A DNA stretch of 64,000 nucleotides from Phaeovulum molybdatiresistens (GCF_023544865.1 NZ_JAMJFX010000012.1:1-64000); one strand, 5' to 3'; counted from the stretch's first letter, positions 36,734 to 48,230 are shown. Notes: generated from the letters alone by a model not told the origin. Made by a program: numbers and translations.

Positions 36734-37429
36734 ATGACCGAACTGGACAATGGATGCCGGGGCAAATCCTGGGCGGCAGGCGCGATTGCGGGCCTGGTCG
36801 TCTTTGGGTTCGTGCTGGCCAGCCATGCCGGCTTTGTCGCAGCCCTTTTCCTTGGCCTTGTCACCGCGGGCCTGTTCGGCAGCTTTCTGGTCTGGGGGTT
36901 CTGTCAGGGCCGTCTGGCGGCACCGCTGCACGCCGCGCCTGTGACGCTGACGCCCGCGCCGGCGGCGGCTGAACCCGTTCCCCCGCAAGCGGCGGCGCCG
37001 ACCCCGGCGGAGGTGCCGGCCAGCGCGGCACCTGCGCCGGTCACCGAACAGGCGCCTGCCGAAATCAAGGCGCCTGCTAAAACCAAGGCTGCTGCCAAAG
37101 CCAAGGCGCCCGCCAAGGTCAAGGCGCAGCCGGTGGCCGAGGGCGGCAAGAAACCCCGCGCGATGAAGGCGCCGCGCAAGGCGGGTGCGGACGATCTGAA
37201 GAAGATCGAAGGCATCGGCACCGCGCTGGAAAAGGCCTGCAACGGGCTTGGGATCTGGCATTACGACCAGATCGCGAAATGGGGCGAGGCCGAGGTGGCC
37301 TGGATGGATGCCAACCTGAAGGGCTTTCGCGGGCGTGTCAGCCGCGACAAATGGGTGGCGCAGGCGAAGATCATCGTCGAGGAGGGGCTTGATCGCTTCC
37401 TCGAACGGGCAAAGACGAACGATTACTGA
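36734..37429 (+). CDS. Membrane-anchored HhH-like domain protein in the nuo operon
   Basis: This 231-aa protein has two predicted helices (about 15-33 and 36-56), then a Pro/Ala/Lys linker of about 85 residues. A C-terminal domain (from about 150) parallels the NuoE extension: ADDLKKIEGIGTALEKACN, GIWHYDQIAKWGEAEVAWMD and GRVSRDKWVAQAKIIVEEG. GGAGAGAGGG precedes the ATG. I cannot assign a function; the position suggests a helper or accessory subunit of complex I. Confidence 0.8.
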   Translation: MTELDNGCRGKSWAAGAIAGLVVFGFVLASHAGFVAALFLGLVTAGLFGSFLVWGFCQGRLAAPLHAAPVTLTPAPAAAEPVPPQAAAPTPAEVPASAAPAPVTEQAPAEIKAPAKTKAAAKAKAPAKVKAQPVAEGGKKPRAMKAPRKAGADDLKKIEGIGTALEKACNGLGIWHYDQIAKWGEAEVAWMDANLKGFRGRVSRDKWVAQAKIIVEEGLDRFLERAKTNDY

Positions 37430-37436
37430 GGGTTGA

Positions 37437-37670
37437 ATGGCGCAGCAGGGCGGACAGAACGGGTTGAACGCACGCGAGGGTCGGCTGGCCGCCCTTGTGA
37501 TTGCGGCTGCGACCGTGCTGTGGCTGGCCGCGCAATGGCTGGGAAAGCGGCTGGGGCTGGACCCGAGCATCGCCTTCCTGATCGATCTTGCGGCGATCGC
37601 CGCTTATGTTTTTGCGCTGGTCGTGACCTGGCGCATCTGGCGCCGGGGTTCCGGCGGCTCGGGGAACTAG
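37437..37670 (+). CDS. Small two-helix membrane protein (DUF5337-like)
   Basis: This 77-aa protein has hydrophilic N-terminus MAQQGGQNGLN and two transmembrane helices (about 17-34 and 46-64), with a basic C-terminal tail. A family of this size and pattern, DUF5337, is found in Rhodobacteraceae nuo operons. It may be an accessory or assembly component, unproven. The ATG follows the previous stop by 7 bases. Confidence 0.75.
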   Translation: MAQQGGQNGLNAREGRLAALVIAAATVLWLAAQWLGKRLGLDPSIAFLIDLAAIAAYVFALVVTWRIWRRGSGGSGN

Positions 37671-37694
37671 GTCAGGGCAATTGAGGGACTTCAC

Positions 37695-38990
37695 ATGCTG
37701 AAAGATCAGGATCGGATCTTTACCAACCTCTACGGGATGCACGACCGTTCGCTGAAAGGCGCGATGGCGCGTGGCCATTGGGACGGCACGGCCGGCATCC
37801 TGGCCAATGGCCGCGACTGGATCGTCGAGCAGGTGAAGGCCTCGGGCCTGCGGGGCCGGGGGGGCGCGGGCTTTCCCACGGGGCTGAAATGGTCCTTCAT
37901 GCCCAAGGCGTCCGATGGGCGCCCGGCCTATCTGGTGGTGAACGCCGACGAATCCGAACCCGGCACCTGCAAGGACCGCGAAATCATGCGCCATGACCCG
38001 CATACGCTGGTCGAGGGCTGCCTGATCGCGGGCTTCGCGATGGGCGCGGTTGCGGGCTATATCTACATTCGCGGCGAATATATCCGCGAGCGTGAGGCGC
38101 TTCAGGCCGCGATCGATGAGGCCTATGAGGCGGGCCTGATCGGCAAGAACGCCTGCAAGTCGGGCTATGACTTTGACCTTTATCTGGCCCACGGCGCGGG
38201 CGCCTATATCTGCGGCGAGGAAACCGCGCTGTTGGAATCGCTGGAAGGCAAGAAGGGCATGCCCCGGATGAAGCCGCCGTTCCCGGCAGGGTCCGGCCTT
38301 TATGGCTGCCCGACCACGGTGAACAACGTCGAATCCATTGCCGTCGTGCCCACGATCCTGCGCCGTGGCGCGTCGTGGTTTGCGGGCTTTGGCCGGCCGA
38401 ACAACGCGGGCACCAAGCTGTTCGGTATCTCGGGTCACGTAAACAATCCCTGCGTCGTCGAAGAGGAAATGTCGATTTCCCTGCGCGAATTGCTGGATCG
38501 TCACTGTGGCGGCGTGCGTGGCGGCTGGAAGAACCTCAAGGCGGTGATCCCCGGCGGGTCATCCGTGCCGATGCTGAACGCCGCGCAATGCGATGAGGCG
38601 ATCATGGATTTCGACTGGCTGCGCGAACAGCGCTCGGGCCTGGGCACGGCGGCGGTGATCGTGATGGATCAGTCGACCGATGTGATCAAGGCGATCTGGC
38701 GGCTGTCGAAATTCTACAAGCACGAAAGCTGCGGCCAGTGCACGCCCTGCCGCGAAGGCACCGGCTGGATGATGCGCGTGATGGACCGTCTGGTCCGGGG
38801 CGAAGCCGAGATCGAGGAAATCGACATGCTGCTGTCGGTCACCAAGCAGGTCGAAGGCCATACGATCTGCGCGCTTGGCGATGCGGCCGCCTGGCCGATC
38901 CAGGGCCTTGTGCGTCAGTTCCGCGAGGAAATCGAAGACCGGATCAAGGCGCGCAAGACCGGTCGCATGGGCGCAATGGCGGCGGAGTGA
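37695..38990 (+). CDS. nuoF: NADH-quinone oxidoreductase subunit F
   Basis: This 431-aa 51-kDa-type subunit binds FMN and NADH and carries cluster N3. Key motifs are [35 protein letters not shown], and Cys ligands in [17 protein letters not shown] and C of [11 protein letters not shown]. It starts at 37695 after GAGGGACTTCAC. Confidence 0.97.
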   Translation: MLKDQDRIFTNLYGMHDRSLKGAMARGHWDGTAGILANGRDWIVEQVKASGLRGRGGAGFPTGLKWSFMPKASDGRPAYLVVNADESEPGTCKDREIMRHDPHTLVEGCLIAGFAMGAVAGYIYIRGEYIREREALQAAIDEAYEAGLIGKNACKSGYDFDLYLAHGAGAYICGEETALLESLEGKKGMPRMKPPFPAGSGLYGCPTTVNNVESIAVVPTILRRGASWFAGFGRPNNAGTKLFGISGHVNNPCVVEEEMSISLRELLDRHCGGVRGGWKNLKAVIPGGSSVPMLNAAQCDEAIMDFDWLREQRSGLGTAAVIVMDQSTDVIKAIWRLSKFYKHESCGQCTPCREGTGWMMRVMDRLVRGEAEIEEIDMLLSVTKQVEGHTICALGDAAAWPIQGLVRQFREEIEDRIKARKTGRMGAMAAE

Positions 38991-38995
38991 AGCAG

Positions 38996-39274
38996 ATGCA
39001 ATCCGCCTTTCCCCTGATGCTTGGCACGCTGGCGCTGACCGCCTGCGCCGCGCCGCTGGCCGAACCGGCGCTGCGGGCGGTGCCGGGCTATGCGGTGGTC
39101 GCGGGGCCGTCGGGGGAATTGCGCGTCACCCGCGTTGGGGTGCCCTTCGGCTATGCCGACGGGGCCGAGGCGCGGCGCGCGGCGGATGCGATCTGTGGGC
39201 CGGGCGGGGTGGACAGTTCCATCCGCGACCATTTCCACGAAGGCGCCTGGATCTACCCGGAGGGCTGTGCATGA
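38996..39274 (+). CDS. Small predicted lipoprotein in the nuo operon
   Basis: This 92-aa protein has a signal peptide and a lipobox-like LTACAAP (Cys near 17). The mature part is short, with a possible disulfide between CGPGGV and the terminal EGC. The start at 38996 follows AGTGAAGCAG. It is followed by a 16-codon open frame (39271-39321) whose ATG overlaps its stop and whose status is unclear. The family is not recognised beyond its synteny with nuoF/nuoG. Confidence 0.65.
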   Translation: MQSAFPLMLGTLALTACAAPLAEPALRAVPGYAVVAGPSGELRVTRVGVPFGYADGAEARRAADAICGPGGVDSSIRDHFHEGAWIYPEGCA

Positions 39275-39338
39275 GCCCTGCAACCCAATTCCGCGCGGGC
39301 ACCCGCCGCGGCACCATTTGACGGACAGGATCGGAACC

Positions 39339-41360
39339 ATGTCGAACCTCAGAACGATCATCATCGACGGCCACGAAGTCGAAGTCGATCCGAACCTCAC
39401 GCTGATCCAGGCCTGCGAACAGGCCGGGATCGAGGTGCCGCGTTTCTGCTATCACGAACGGCTGTCGATCGCCGGCAACTGCCGGATGTGTCTGGTCGAG
39501 GTCGTGGGCGGTCCACCGAAACCCGCCGCAAGCTGCGCGATGCAGGTCAAGGATCTGCGCCCCGGCCCGAATGGCGAGCCGAGCGTCATCAAGACCAACA
39601 GCCCCATGGTCAAGAAGGCCCGCGAGGGCGTGATGGAATTCCTGCTGATCAACCACCCGCTGGATTGCCCGATCTGCGACCAGGGCGGCGAATGCGACCT
39701 GCAGGATCAGGCGATGGCCTATGGCGTCGACTTCTCGCGTTACCGCGAACCCAAGCGCGCCTCGGAAAACCTGAACCTTGGGCCGCTGGTGTCCACCGCC
39801 ATGACGCGCTGCATTTCCTGCACCCGCTGCGTGCGCTTCACCACCGAGGTGGCGGGCATCACCCAGATGGGCCAAACGGGGCGCGGCGAGGACAGCGAGA
39901 TCACCAGCTATCTGAACATGACGCTGGACAGCAACCTGCAGGGCAACATCATCGACCTGTGCCCGGTCGGCGCGCTGACCTCAAAGCCCTATGCCTTCAC
40001 GGCCCGTCCGTGGGAACTGACCAAGACGGAATCCATCGACGTGATGGATGCGCTGGGGTCGAACATCCGCGTCGATACCAAGGGCCGCGAAGTCATGCGG
40101 ATCCTGCCGCGCAACCATGACGGCGTGAACGAGGAGTGGATTTCCGACAAGACCCGTTTCGTCTGGGACGGCCTGCGCCGCCAGCGTCTGGACACGCCCT
40201 ATATCCGCGAAAACGGCAAGCTGCGCAAAGCCACCTGGGCCGAGGCGCTGGGGGCCGCCGCCGCCGCGATGAAGGGCGGCAAGGTGCTGGGTCTGGTCGG
40301 CGATCTGGCCCCGGTCGAGGCGGCCTTTGCGCTGAAGCAGCTGGTCGAAGGGCTGGGCGGCAGCGTCGAATGCCGCACCGATGGCGCGCGCCTGCCGATC
40401 GGCAATCGTTCTGCCTATGTCGGGAACGCGGCGATTGCCGATATCGATGCGGCCCGCTCGATCGTGCTGATCGGCACCAACCCGCGCAATGAGGCGCCGG
40501 TGCTGAACGCGCGCATCCGCAAGGTCTGGTCGCAGGGGGCCGAGGTTTCGGTGATCGGCCCGGCGGCGGATCTGACCTATGGCTATACCCATCTGGGCGA
40601 AGATCGCGCGGCGCTGGCCCGCGCCGTGGCTTCGGCCGCGCCGGTCGAAGGCGGGCTGGTCATCGTGGGGCAGGGCGCCCTGTCCGAGGCCGATGGCGAG
40701 GCGGTTCTGGCCCATGCGATGGCGCTGGCCGACAAGATGGGCGGCAAGATGCTGGTGCTGCACACCGCCGCGGCCCGTGTCGGCGCGATGGATGTGGGCG
40801 CGGTCACCGAAGGCGGCCTGCTGGCGGCGATCGACGGTGTGCAGGTGATCTACAACCTGGGCGCGGATGAGGTGGAAATCACCCCGCGCGCCGAAGGTGG
40901 GCCGTTCGTGATCTATCAGGGCAGCCACGGCGACCGCGGTGCGAACCGCGCCGATGTGATCCTGCCGGGGGCGGCCTATACCGAAGAAAACGGCCTGTTT
41001 GTGAACACCGAAGGGCGCCCGCAGCTGGCTTTCCGCGCGGGCTTTGCCCCCGGTCAGGCCAAGGAAAACTGGGCGATCCTGCGCGCGCTGTCGGCCGAAC
41101 TGGGCGCGACGCAGCCGTGGAACGATCTGGCCGGGCTGCGCCGGGCGCTGGTCGCGGCGGTGCCGCATCTGGCACAGGTGGACAGCGTGCCCGAAAACGA
41201 CTGGCAGCCGGTGGGCCTGCGCGACATGGGCGCGGCCAGCTTCCGCCATGCGGTGCGCGACTTCTACCTGACCAACCCGGTTGCGCGGGCCTCGACCCTG
41301 ATGGCGGAACTGTCGGCGATGGCCAAGGCGCGCCGCGAAGCGCCGCTGGCGGCGGAGTAA
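39339..41360 (+). CDS. nuoG: NADH-quinone oxidoreductase subunit G
   Basis: This 673-aa subunit has an N-terminal [2Fe-2S] N1b ([18 protein letters not shown] and later Cys), the His/Cys N5 ligands ([19 protein letters not shown]) and the N4 set ([14 protein letters not shown] with a distal CPVGAL). A molybdopterin-oxidoreductase-like remainder follows, which no longer binds molybdenum in complex I. The start at 39339 has GGAAC upstream and matches homologues. Confidence 0.97.
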   Translation: MSNLRTIIIDGHEVEVDPNLTLIQACEQAGIEVPRFCYHERLSIAGNCRMCLVEVVGGPPKPAASCAMQVKDLRPGPNGEPSVIKTNSPMVKKAREGVMEFLLINHPLDCPICDQGGECDLQDQAMAYGVDFSRYREPKRASENLNLGPLVSTAMTRCISCTRCVRFTTEVAGITQMGQTGRGEDSEITSYLNMTLDSNLQGNIIDLCPVGALTSKPYAFTARPWELTKTESIDVMDALGSNIRVDTKGREVMRILPRNHDGVNEEWISDKTRFVWDGLRRQRLDTPYIRENGKLRKATWAEALGAAAAAMKGGKVLGLVGDLAPVEAAFALKQLVEGLGGSVECRTDGARLPIGNRSAYVGNAAIADIDAARSIVLIGTNPRNEAPVLNARIRKVWSQGAEVSVIGPAADLTYGYTHLGEDRAALARAVASAAPVEGGLVIVGQGALSEADGEAVLAHAMALADKMGGKMLVLHTAAARVGAMDVGAVTEGGLLAAIDGVQVIYNLGADEVEITPRAEGGPFVIYQGSHGDRGANRADVILPGAAYTEENGLFVNTEGRPQLAFRAGFAPGQAKENWAILRALSAELGATQPWNDLAGLRRALVAAVPHLAQVDSVPENDWQPVGLRDMGAASFRHAVRDFYLTNPVARASTLMAELSAMAKARREAPLAAE

Positions 41361-41364
41361 GCCG

Positions 41365-41781
41365 ATGCGCCACGCCCTGACCCCCGCGCGCCTTGCCCCC
41401 GGCCTTCTGGCCGGGCTGGCGGCCTGCGCGCCGGCGGAAGGGGCCGCACCCGAGGCGGTGGCGGCCGAGCCGCCCCGCTATCAGGGCGCGCGGGCCGAGG
41501 TTCTGGATGACGACGGGCTGGTGCGCATCCATGTGGCGTTGGCCGGGGCCAGCACCCCGCAAGCGGTGACGGATTATGCCGATTGTGCCGTGGCGGGCCA
41601 TGCGATCGGCAACGGATACGGGTTCGCGCGCCATCTGCGCACGATCCTTGAGGAAACGGGTGGCGTCTGGCGGGCGGATGCGGTCTACACCCTGTCGCCC
41701 GCGCTGCCCCGTGGCTTGCGGACGCTTGATGCCAAGGCATTAAGCGTCCAATGCGCGGAACAGGGAATACCGACGGTTTGA
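41365..41781 (+). CDS. Predicted lipoprotein in the nuo operon
   Basis: This 138-aa protein begins with a signal sequence and lipobox-like GLAACAPA (Cys near 22). The mature part has two further Cys (ADCAVAGHA and SVQCAEQG) and no known domain seen. It is tightly packed between nuoG (5-bp gap) and nuoH (26 bp). Its role is unknown; the conserved position in the operon suggests a link to complex I or its assembly. Confidence 0.65.
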   Translation: MRHALTPARLAPGLLAGLAACAPAEGAAPEAVAAEPPRYQGARAEVLDDDGLVRIHVALAGASTPQAVTDYADCAVAGHAIGNGYGFARHLRTILEETGGVWRADAVYTLSPALPRGLRTLDAKALSVQCAEQGIPTV

Positions 41782-41806
41782 ACGACAAGGCGGTCTGAGG
41801 GACAAA

Positions 41807-42844
41807 ATGGCTGAGTTTCTGGCAACACCACTGGGCACCGCGCTTTTGATCGCGGTGCAGGGTCTGGGGATCATCGCATTCGTGATGCTCTCGCTTCTGT
41901 TCCTCGTCTATGGCGACCGCAAGATCTGGGCCGCGGTCCAGATGCGGCGGGGCCCTAACGTGGTGGGGGCGTTCGGTCTGCTGCAATCGGTGGCGGATGC
42001 GCTGAAGTATGTCGTCAAGGAAATCGTCGTGCCGGCGGGGGCGGACAAGTTCGTCTTCTTCCTGGCCCCGATGCTCAGCCTGGTGCTGGCGATCCTGGCC
42101 TGGGCGGTGATCCCGTTCAACGAAGGCTGGGTGCTGGCCGACATCAACGTGGCGATCCTGTTCGTCTTTGCCGTGTCCTCGCTGGAAGTCTACGGCGTGA
42201 TCATGGGCGGCTGGGCCTCGAACTCGAAATACCCGTTCCTGGGCTCGCTGCGGTCGGCCGCGCAGATGATTTCTTATGAGGTGTCGCTGGGCCTGATCAT
42301 CATCGGCATCATCATCTCGACCGGCTCGATGAACCTGTCGGCGATCGTCGAGGCGCAGCGGGGCGATTACGGTCTGTTCAACTGGTACTGGCTGCCGCAC
42401 CTGCCGATGGTGGTGCTGTTCTTCATCTCGGCGCTGGCCGAAACCAACCGCCCGCCCTTTGACCTGCCGGAAGCGGAATCTGAACTGGTTGCGGGCTTCA
42501 TGGTGGAATATTCCTCGACGCCGTATCTGCTGTTCATGGCCGGCGAATATATCGCCATCTTCCTGATGTGCGCGCTGATCAGCCTGCTGTTCTTTGGCGG
42601 CTGGCTGTCGCCGATCCCGGGCATCCCGGACGGGGTGCTGTGGATGGTGGCGAAGATGTGGGTGTTCTTCTTCATGTTCGCCATGGTCAAGGCGATCGTG
42701 CCGCGCTACCGCTACGACCAGCTGATGCGGATCGGCTGGAAGGTGTTCCTGCCGCTGTCGCTGGCCTGGGTCGTGATCGTGGCGTTCCTTGCGAAATTCG
42801 AAGTTCTCGGCGGCTTCTGGGCCCGCTGGACGATGGGGGGCTGA
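41807..42844 (+). CDS. nuoH: NADH-quinone oxidoreductase subunit H
   Basis: This 345-aa polytopic membrane subunit is at the quinone channel. Features include [24 protein letters not shown]-type loop [14 protein letters not shown] and the quinone-site [30 protein letters not shown] precedes the start. Length is typical. Confidence 0.98.
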   Translation: MAEFLATPLGTALLIAVQGLGIIAFVMLSLLFLVYGDRKIWAAVQMRRGPNVVGAFGLLQSVADALKYVVKEIVVPAGADKFVFFLAPMLSLVLAILAWAVIPFNEGWVLADINVAILFVFAVSSLEVYGVIMGGWASNSKYPFLGSLRSAAQMISYEVSLGLIIIGIIISTGSMNLSAIVEAQRGDYGLFNWYWLPHLPMVVLFFISALAETNRPPFDLPEAESELVAGFMVEYSSTPYLLFMAGEYIAIFLMCALISLLFFGGWLSPIPGIPDGVLWMVAKMWVFFFMFAMVKAIVPRYRYDQLMRIGWKVFLPLSLAWVVIVAFLAKFEVLGGFWARWTMGG

Positions 42845-42845
42845 T

Positions 42846-43337
42846 ATGGCGTTCGATTACACCCGGGCCGCGAAATATTTCCTGCTGGTCGATTTCATCA
42901 AGGGCTTTGGCCTTGGGATGAAATACTTCTTCGCGCCCAAGCCCACGCTGAACTATCCGCATGAAAAGGGCCCGCTGTCGCCGCGCTTCCGGGGCGAACA
43001 CGCCCTGCGGCGCTATCCCAACGGCGAGGAACGCTGCATCGCCTGCAAGCTGTGCGAGGCGATCTGCCCCGCGCAGGCGATCACCATCGATGCCGAACCG
43101 CGTGACGATGGAAGCCGCCGCACCACGCGCTATGACATCGACATGACCAAATGCATCTATTGCGGCCTGTGCCAGGAAGCCTGCCCGGTGGATGCGATCG
43201 TCGAAGGGCCGAATTTCGAATTCGCCACCGAAACCCGCGAAGAGCTGTTCTACAACAAGGAAAAGCTTCTTGAGAACGGCGCGCGCTGGGAAGCGGAAAT
43301 CGCCCGCAACATCGAGCTGGACGCGCCCTACAGATGA
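42846..43337 (+). CDS. nuoI: NADH-quinone oxidoreductase subunit I
   Basis: This 163-aa ferredoxin-like subunit has two [4Fe-4S] motifs, [17 protein letters not shown] and [17 protein letters not shown] (clusters N6a, N6b). It links the N-terminal Fe-S chain to subunit B. The start at 42846 follows the nuoH stop with no gap, and its end overlaps the next gene. Confidence 0.97.
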   Translation: MAFDYTRAAKYFLLVDFIKGFGLGMKYFFAPKPTLNYPHEKGPLSPRFRGEHALRRYPNGEERCIACKLCEAICPAQAITIDAEPRDDGSRRTTRYDIDMTKCIYCGLCQEACPVDAIVEGPNFEFATETREELFYNKEKLLENGARWEAEIARNIELDAPYR

Positions 43338-43744
43338 CCGAGGAATTTCAGAAACTTTTCAAGACCATGATGGAGCAGGGCCAGGAAATGGCCCGCGCCT
43401 TCAACCCGGCATTGGAAAGTTTCAACCCCGCCGCGATGGAAAAGCTGTTCCCCACCATGTCCAAGGACATGATGGAGATGTGGTTCGGCAAGACCTTCAA
43501 CCGCGAGGGGCTGGATGCGCGCACGCGCCTTCTGGTCACGATCGCGGCGCTGACGGTTCTGGGCGCGCAGGCCGATGCCCAGCTGCGCCTGACGATCCGC
43601 CACGCGCTGGAAGCGGGGGCCACGCAACGTGAGATCGCCGAGGTGATCTTTCAGATGAGCATGTTCGGCGGTGTGCCCGCCATGACCCGCGCGCTGGAAA
43701 TCGCGCAGACGGTCTTTGACGAAAAATCGGGGGAAAACACATGA
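43334..43744 (+). CDS. Carboxymuconolactone decarboxylase-family protein in the nuo operon
   Basis: This 136-aa protein has an N-terminal Met-rich helical stretch ([24 protein letters not shown]) and a CMD/AhpD fold ([46 protein letters not shown]). AhpD-type CXXC is absent, so an AhpD peroxidase-reductase function is unlikely. It overlaps nuoI and nuoJ by 4 bases, indicating translational coupling within the operon. Role unknown. Confidence 0.8.
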   Translation: MTEEFQKLFKTMMEQGQEMARAFNPALESFNPAAMEKLFPTMSKDMMEMWFGKTFNREGLDARTRLLVTIAALTVLGAQADAQLRLTIRHALEAGATQREIAEVIFQMSMFGGVPAMTRALEIAQTVFDEKSGENT

Positions 43745-44349
43745 CGGTGTTTGCGTTCGCCTTTTACCTCTTTGCCATTTCGGCGGTGGTCGCGGGCTTC
43801 ATGGTGGTCGTGTCGAAGAACCCGGTCCACTCGGTCCTGTGGCTGATCCTGGCCTTCCTGTCGGCGGCGGGGCTGTTCGTTCTGCTGGGCGCGGAATTCG
43901 TGGCGATGCTGTTGATCATCGTCTATGTCGGCGCGGTCGCGGTGCTGTTCCTGTTCGTCGTGATGATGCTGGACATCGACTTTGCCGAGCTGAAGGGCGA
44001 GCTGGCGCGCTACATGCCGCTGGGCCTGTTGATCGGCGTGGTGATGCTGCTGCAACTGGGCATCGCCTTTGGCGCCTGGCAGGCCGCCGAGGGGGCGCAG
44101 GACCTGCGCATGGCGCCGGCGCCGGACGGGGTGGAAAACACCGCCGCCCTGGGCCTGCTGATCTATGACAAATATCTTTACCTGTTCCAGGCCGCGGGCC
44201 TGATCCTGCTGGTGGCGATGATCGGCGCTATCCTGCTGACGCTGCGCCACCGCAAGGATGTCAAGCGCCAGGATGTGCTGGCGCAGATGCACCGCGATCC
44301 GGCCAAGGCGATGGAACTGGTGGATGTCAAACCGGGGCAGGGCCTGTGA
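43741..44349 (+). CDS. nuoJ: NADH-quinone oxidoreductase subunit J
   Basis: This 202-aa five-helix membrane subunit has the conserved [20 protein letters not shown] segment and VVMMLDIDF. It is coupled to the previous gene through ATGA. Between it and nuoK lie about 50 bases with no other feature. Confidence 0.96.
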   Translation: MTVFAFAFYLFAISAVVAGFMVVVSKNPVHSVLWLILAFLSAAGLFVLLGAEFVAMLLIIVYVGAVAVLFLFVVMMLDIDFAELKGELARYMPLGLLIGVVMLLQLGIAFGAWQAAEGAQDLRMAPAPDGVENTAALGLLIYDKYLYLFQAAGLILLVAMIGAILLTLRHRKDVKRQDVLAQMHRDPAKAMELVDVKPGQGL

Positions 44350-44402
44350 ATGGCACGCATCGGAACGAATGAAAGAAGGGGCCAGACCCCGGAGGGACAG
44401 CG

Positions 44403-44708
44403 ATGATCGGACTTGAACATTACCTGAGCGTGGCGGCCGCCCTGTTCGTCACCGGCATCTTCGGCATCTTCGTGAACCGCAAGAACGTCATCGTCATCCT
44501 GATGTCGATCGAATTGATCCTGCTGTCGGTCAACATCAACCTGGTCGCCTTTTCGGCGCATCTGGGCGATCTGGTCGGGCAAGTGTTCACCATGTTCGTG
44601 CTGACCGTCGCCGCCGCCGAGGCCGCGATCGGGCTTGCGATCCTGGTGACCTTCTTCCGCAACCGCGGCTCGATCGACGTCGAAGACGTCAACGTGATGA
44701 AAGGGTAA
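44403..44708 (+). CDS. nuoK: NADH-quinone oxidoreductase subunit K
   Basis: This 101-aa three-helix subunit has [10 protein letters not shown] and the two functional glutamates in IELILLSVN and [23 protein letters not shown] precedes the ATG. Length is standard for NuoK. Confidence 0.97.
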   Translation: MIGLEHYLSVAAALFVTGIFGIFVNRKNVIVILMSIELILLSVNINLVAFSAHLGDLVGQVFTMFVLTVAAAEAAIGLAILVTFFRNRGSIDVEDVNVMKG

Positions 44709-44714
44709 GGGCAG

Positions 44715-46682
44715 ATGGAAACGATCATTCTTTTTGCCCCGCTGGTGGGGGCGATCATCGCCGGCTTCGGCTGGCGGCTGATCGGCGAAAAGGGCGCGAT
44801 GGCGGTGACCACGGGCCTGCTGTTCCTGGCCGCCGCGCTCAGCTGGATCGTCTTCCTGGGCTTTGACGGGGTGACCCGGCAGATCCACATCCTGGACTGG
44901 GTGCAATCGGGCACGTTGGATACCGCCTGGTCGATCCGGCTGGACCGGCTGACGGCGATCATGCTGATCGTGGTCAATACGGTCTCGGCGCTGGTGCATC
45001 TGTATTCCTGGGGCTACATGGCCCATGACGACAACTGGACCCATCACGAACATTACAAGGCGCGGTTCTTCGCCTATCTGTCGTTCTTCACCTTTGCGAT
45101 GCTGATGCTGGTGACGTCGGACAACCTGGTGCAGATGTTCTTTGGCTGGGAAGGCGTGGGCGTGGCGTCCTACCTTCTGATCGGGTTCTACTACAAGAAA
45201 CCTTCGGCCAATGCCGCGGCGATGAAGGCCTTTGTCGTCAACCGCGTGGGCGATTTCGGCTTCATGCTGGGCATCGTCGGGCTGTTCATGCTGGTCGATT
45301 CCATCGCGATGGACGACATCTTTGCCGCCGCACCCACGCTGGCGGAAACGCAGATCACCTTCCTGTGGACGGAATGGAACGCGGCGGTGCTGCTGACCTT
45401 CCTGCTGTTCATCGGCGCGATGGGCAAATCGGCGCAGCTGTTGCTGCACACCTGGCTGCCCGACGCGATGGAAGGTCCGACCCCGGTGTCGGCGCTGATC
45501 CACGCCGCGACCATGGTCACCGCCGGTGTCTTCCTGGTGTCGCGCATGTCGCCGCTTTATGAAGTTGCGCCCGAAACCAAGACCTTCATCGTCTACATGG
45601 GGGCGGCGACCGCCTTTGTCGCGGCGACGATCGGCCTTGTGCAGAACGACATCAAGCGCGTGATCGCCTATTCGACGATGTCGCAGCTGGGCTATATGTT
45701 CGTGGCGGCCGGTGTCGGCGTCTATTCGGTGGCGATGTTCCACCTGCTGACGCATGCCTTCTTCAAGGCGATGCTGTTCCTGGGCGCGGGGTCTGTCATC
45801 CATGCGATGCACCACGAACAGGACATGCGCAATTACGGCGGCCTGCGCAAAAAGATCCCGCTGACCTTCTGGGCGATGCTGATCGGCACGCTGGCGATCA
45901 CCGGCGTGGGCATTCCGCTGACCCATTTCGGCTTTGCCGGCTTCCTGTCCAAGGATGCGATCATCGAAAGCGCCTTTGCCGGGACCCATGGCGGCATTGC
46001 CTTCTGGGCGCTGGTGGTGGCGGCGCTGTTCACCTCGTTCTACAGCTGGCGTCTGATGTTCCTGACCTTCTGGGGCAAGCCGCGGGGCGATCATCATGCG
46101 CATGACCATGCCCATGAAAGCCCGATGGTGATGCTGGTGCCGCTGGGCGTGCTGGCGCTTGGTGCGGTTTTTGCCGGGATGATCTGGTATGGGCCCTTCT
46201 TCGGCTCGACCGAACAGGTGAACGACTGGTTCGCCGGTGCCATCTTCATGGCCGAAAGCAACCATGTCCTGCATGAGGCGCATGACGTGCCCGCCTGGGT
46301 CAAGGTGTCGCCCTTCGTGGCCATGCTGATCGGTCTGCTGACGGCCTGGGTGTTCTATATCCGCTCGCCCGAAACCCCGAAGAAACTGGCCCAGGCGCAG
46401 CCCGCGCTCTATCAGTTCCTGCTCAACAAGTGGTATTTCGACGAGCTGTATGACTGGATCTTCGTCCGCCCCGCCAAGTGGATTGGCGCCTTCCTGTGGA
46501 AGAAGGGCGACGGGGCCGTCATCGACGGCGCGATCAACGGGGTGGCGCTGGGTCTGATCCCGCGGCTGACGCGGCTCGCGGGTCGGATGCAGTCGGGCTA
46601 TCTGTTCCACTACGCTTTCGCCATGGTCATCGGCATCGTGGTGCTCATGTTCTGGGTCGTTCTGGCCGGGGGGTCCAACTAA
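44715..46682 (+). CDS. nuoL: NADH-quinone oxidoreductase subunit L
   Basis: This 655-aa antiporter-like membrane subunit pumps protons. It has [39 protein letters not shown] and [19 protein letters not shown], plus the long lateral helix at the C-terminus. It is a little shorter than some NuoL of 700 aa but complete at both ends. The stop overlaps the nuoM start by 1 base. Confidence 0.97.
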   Translation: METIILFAPLVGAIIAGFGWRLIGEKGAMAVTTGLLFLAAALSWIVFLGFDGVTRQIHILDWVQSGTLDTAWSIRLDRLTAIMLIVVNTVSALVHLYSWGYMAHDDNWTHHEHYKARFFAYLSFFTFAMLMLVTSDNLVQMFFGWEGVGVASYLLIGFYYKKPSANAAAMKAFVVNRVGDFGFMLGIVGLFMLVDSIAMDDIFAAAPTLAETQITFLWTEWNAAVLLTFLLFIGAMGKSAQLLLHTWLPDAMEGPTPVSALIHAATMVTAGVFLVSRMSPLYEVAPETKTFIVYMGAATAFVAATIGLVQNDIKRVIAYSTMSQLGYMFVAAGVGVYSVAMFHLLTHAFFKAMLFLGAGSVIHAMHHEQDMRNYGGLRKKIPLTFWAMLIGTLAITGVGIPLTHFGFAGFLSKDAIIESAFAGTHGGIAFWALVVAALFTSFYSWRLMFLTFWGKPRGDHHAHDHAHESPMVMLVPLGVLALGAVFAGMIWYGPFFGSTEQVNDWFAGAIFMAESNHVLHEAHDVPAWVKVSPFVAMLIGLLTAWVFYIRSPETPKKLAQAQPALYQFLLNKWYFDELYDWIFVRPAKWIGAFLWKKGDGAVIDGAINGVALGLIPRLTRLAGRMQSGYLFHYAFAMVIGIVVLMFWVVLAGGSN

Positions 46683-48217
46683 TGGAAAACCTGCTTTCCA
46701 TCATCACTTTCGTCCCCCTGGTGGCGGCCGCGATCCTGGCGCTGGTGCAGCGCGGCGGCGGTGCCGCGGCGGATCGCAATGCCAAGTGGTTCGCGCTGAC
46801 CGCGACCACGGCGACCTTCCTGGTGTCGCTGTTCCTGCTGACGGGCTTTGATCCGGCCAACACCGGCTTCCAGTTCGTTGAAGAACGCGCCTGGATCATG
46901 GGCTTTACCTACAAGGTGGGCGTGGACGGGATTTCGGTTCTGTTCGTGATGCTGACCACCTTCCTGATGCCGCTGACGATTGCGGCCTGCTGGAACGTGG
47001 AAACCCGCGTCAAGGAATACATGATCGCCTTCCTGGTGCTGGAAGGGCTGATGATCGGCGTTTTCGTGGCGCTGGATCTGGTGCTGTTCTACCTGTTCTT
47101 CGAGGCAGGCCTGATCCCGATGTTCCTGATCATCGGTATCTGGGGCGGCAAGGATCGCATCTATGCCGCGTTCAAGTTCTTCCTTTACACGTTCCTCGGG
47201 TCGGTTCTGATGCTGGTGGCGATGATCGCCATGTATCAGGATGCGGGCACCACCGACATGGTCAAGCTGCTGGCGCATGAATTTGCCTCTGACAGCTTCT
47301 CGGTGCTGGGGGTGCATGTCGTGGGCGGGCTGCAGACGCTGCTGTTCCTGGCGTTCTTTGCCAGCTTTGCGGTCAAGATGCCGATGTGGCCGGTTCACAC
47401 CTGGCTGCCCGATGCGCACGTGCAGGCGCCGACCGCAGGGTCGGTCGTGCTGGCGGCGGTGCTGCTGAAGATGGGGGGCTATGGCTTCCTGCGCTTCAGC
47501 CTGCCGATGTTCCCCGTGGGGTCCGAGGTGCTGGGCGGCGTGGTTCTGTGGATGTCGGCGATTGCCATCGTCTACACCAGCCTTGTGGCGCTGGCGCAGT
47601 CCGACATGAAGAAGCTGATCGCCTATTCCTCGGTCGCGCATATGGGCTATGTTACCATGGGGATCTTCTCGGTGAACCAGCAGGGTATCGACGGGGCGAT
47701 CTTCCAGATGCTGTCGCACGGCTTCATCTCGGGCGCGCTGTTCCTGTGTGTGGGCGTCATCTATGACCGGATGCACACGCGGGAAATCGACGCCTATGGC
47801 GGTCTGGTGACCCGGATGCCGGCCTATGCGCTGATCTTCATGTTCTTCACTATGGCCAATGTGGGCCTGCCGGGCACCAGCGGCTTTGTCGGCGAATTCC
47901 TGACGCTGATGGGCGTGTTCCAGGCCAATACCTGGGTGGCGGCGGTTGCGGCCACGGGGGTGATCCTGTCGGCGGCCTATGCGCTGTGGCTGTATCGCCG
48001 TGTGGTCTTTGGCGACCTGATCAAGGAAAGCCTGAAGGCCATCACCGATATGGACCGCCGCGAAAAGGCGATCTTCGCGCCGCTGGTGGTGATGACGCTG
48101 CTGCTGGGCGTCTATCCCAGCCTTGTGACCGACATCATCGGGCCTTCGGTCGGCCAGCTGATCCAAGACTATCATGCAAGCCTGCCCGCCACCGAAGTGG
48201 CGCTGGCCGGGCAGTGA
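46682..48217 (+). CDS. nuoM: NADH-quinone oxidoreductase subunit M
   Basis: This 511-aa antiporter-like subunit has Glu/Lys motif [35 protein letters not shown] and [16 protein letters not shown]. The start at 46682 overlaps the nuoL stop; the open frame from 46478 is a shadow of nuoL. Confidence 0.97.
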   Translation: MENLLSIITFVPLVAAAILALVQRGGGAAADRNAKWFALTATTATFLVSLFLLTGFDPANTGFQFVEERAWIMGFTYKVGVDGISVLFVMLTTFLMPLTIAACWNVETRVKEYMIAFLVLEGLMIGVFVALDLVLFYLFFEAGLIPMFLIIGIWGGKDRIYAAFKFFLYTFLGSVLMLVAMIAMYQDAGTTDMVKLLAHEFASDSFSVLGVHVVGGLQTLLFLAFFASFAVKMPMWPVHTWLPDAHVQAPTAGSVVLAAVLLKMGGYGFLRFSLPMFPVGSEVLGGVVLWMSAIAIVYTSLVALAQSDMKKLIAYSSVAHMGYVTMGIFSVNQQGIDGAIFQMLSHGFISGALFLCVGVIYDRMHTREIDAYGGLVTRMPAYALIFMFFTMANVGLPGTSGFVGEFLTLMGVFQANTWVAAVAATGVILSAAYALWLYRRVVFGDLIKESLKAITDMDRREKAIFAPLVVMTLLLGVYPSLVTDIIGPSVGQLIQDYHASLPATEVALAGQ

Positions 48218-48230
48218 GGGAGAAACAACC

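Noticed and set aside
39271-39321. 16-codon open frame overlapping the lipoprotein stop
   Set aside because: Too short to support without conservation; mentioned only as a possible short peptide.
44178-46610. 810-aa leftward open frame antisense to nuoL
   Set aside because: Composition is typical of a shadow frame and it lies wholly over conserved complex I genes.
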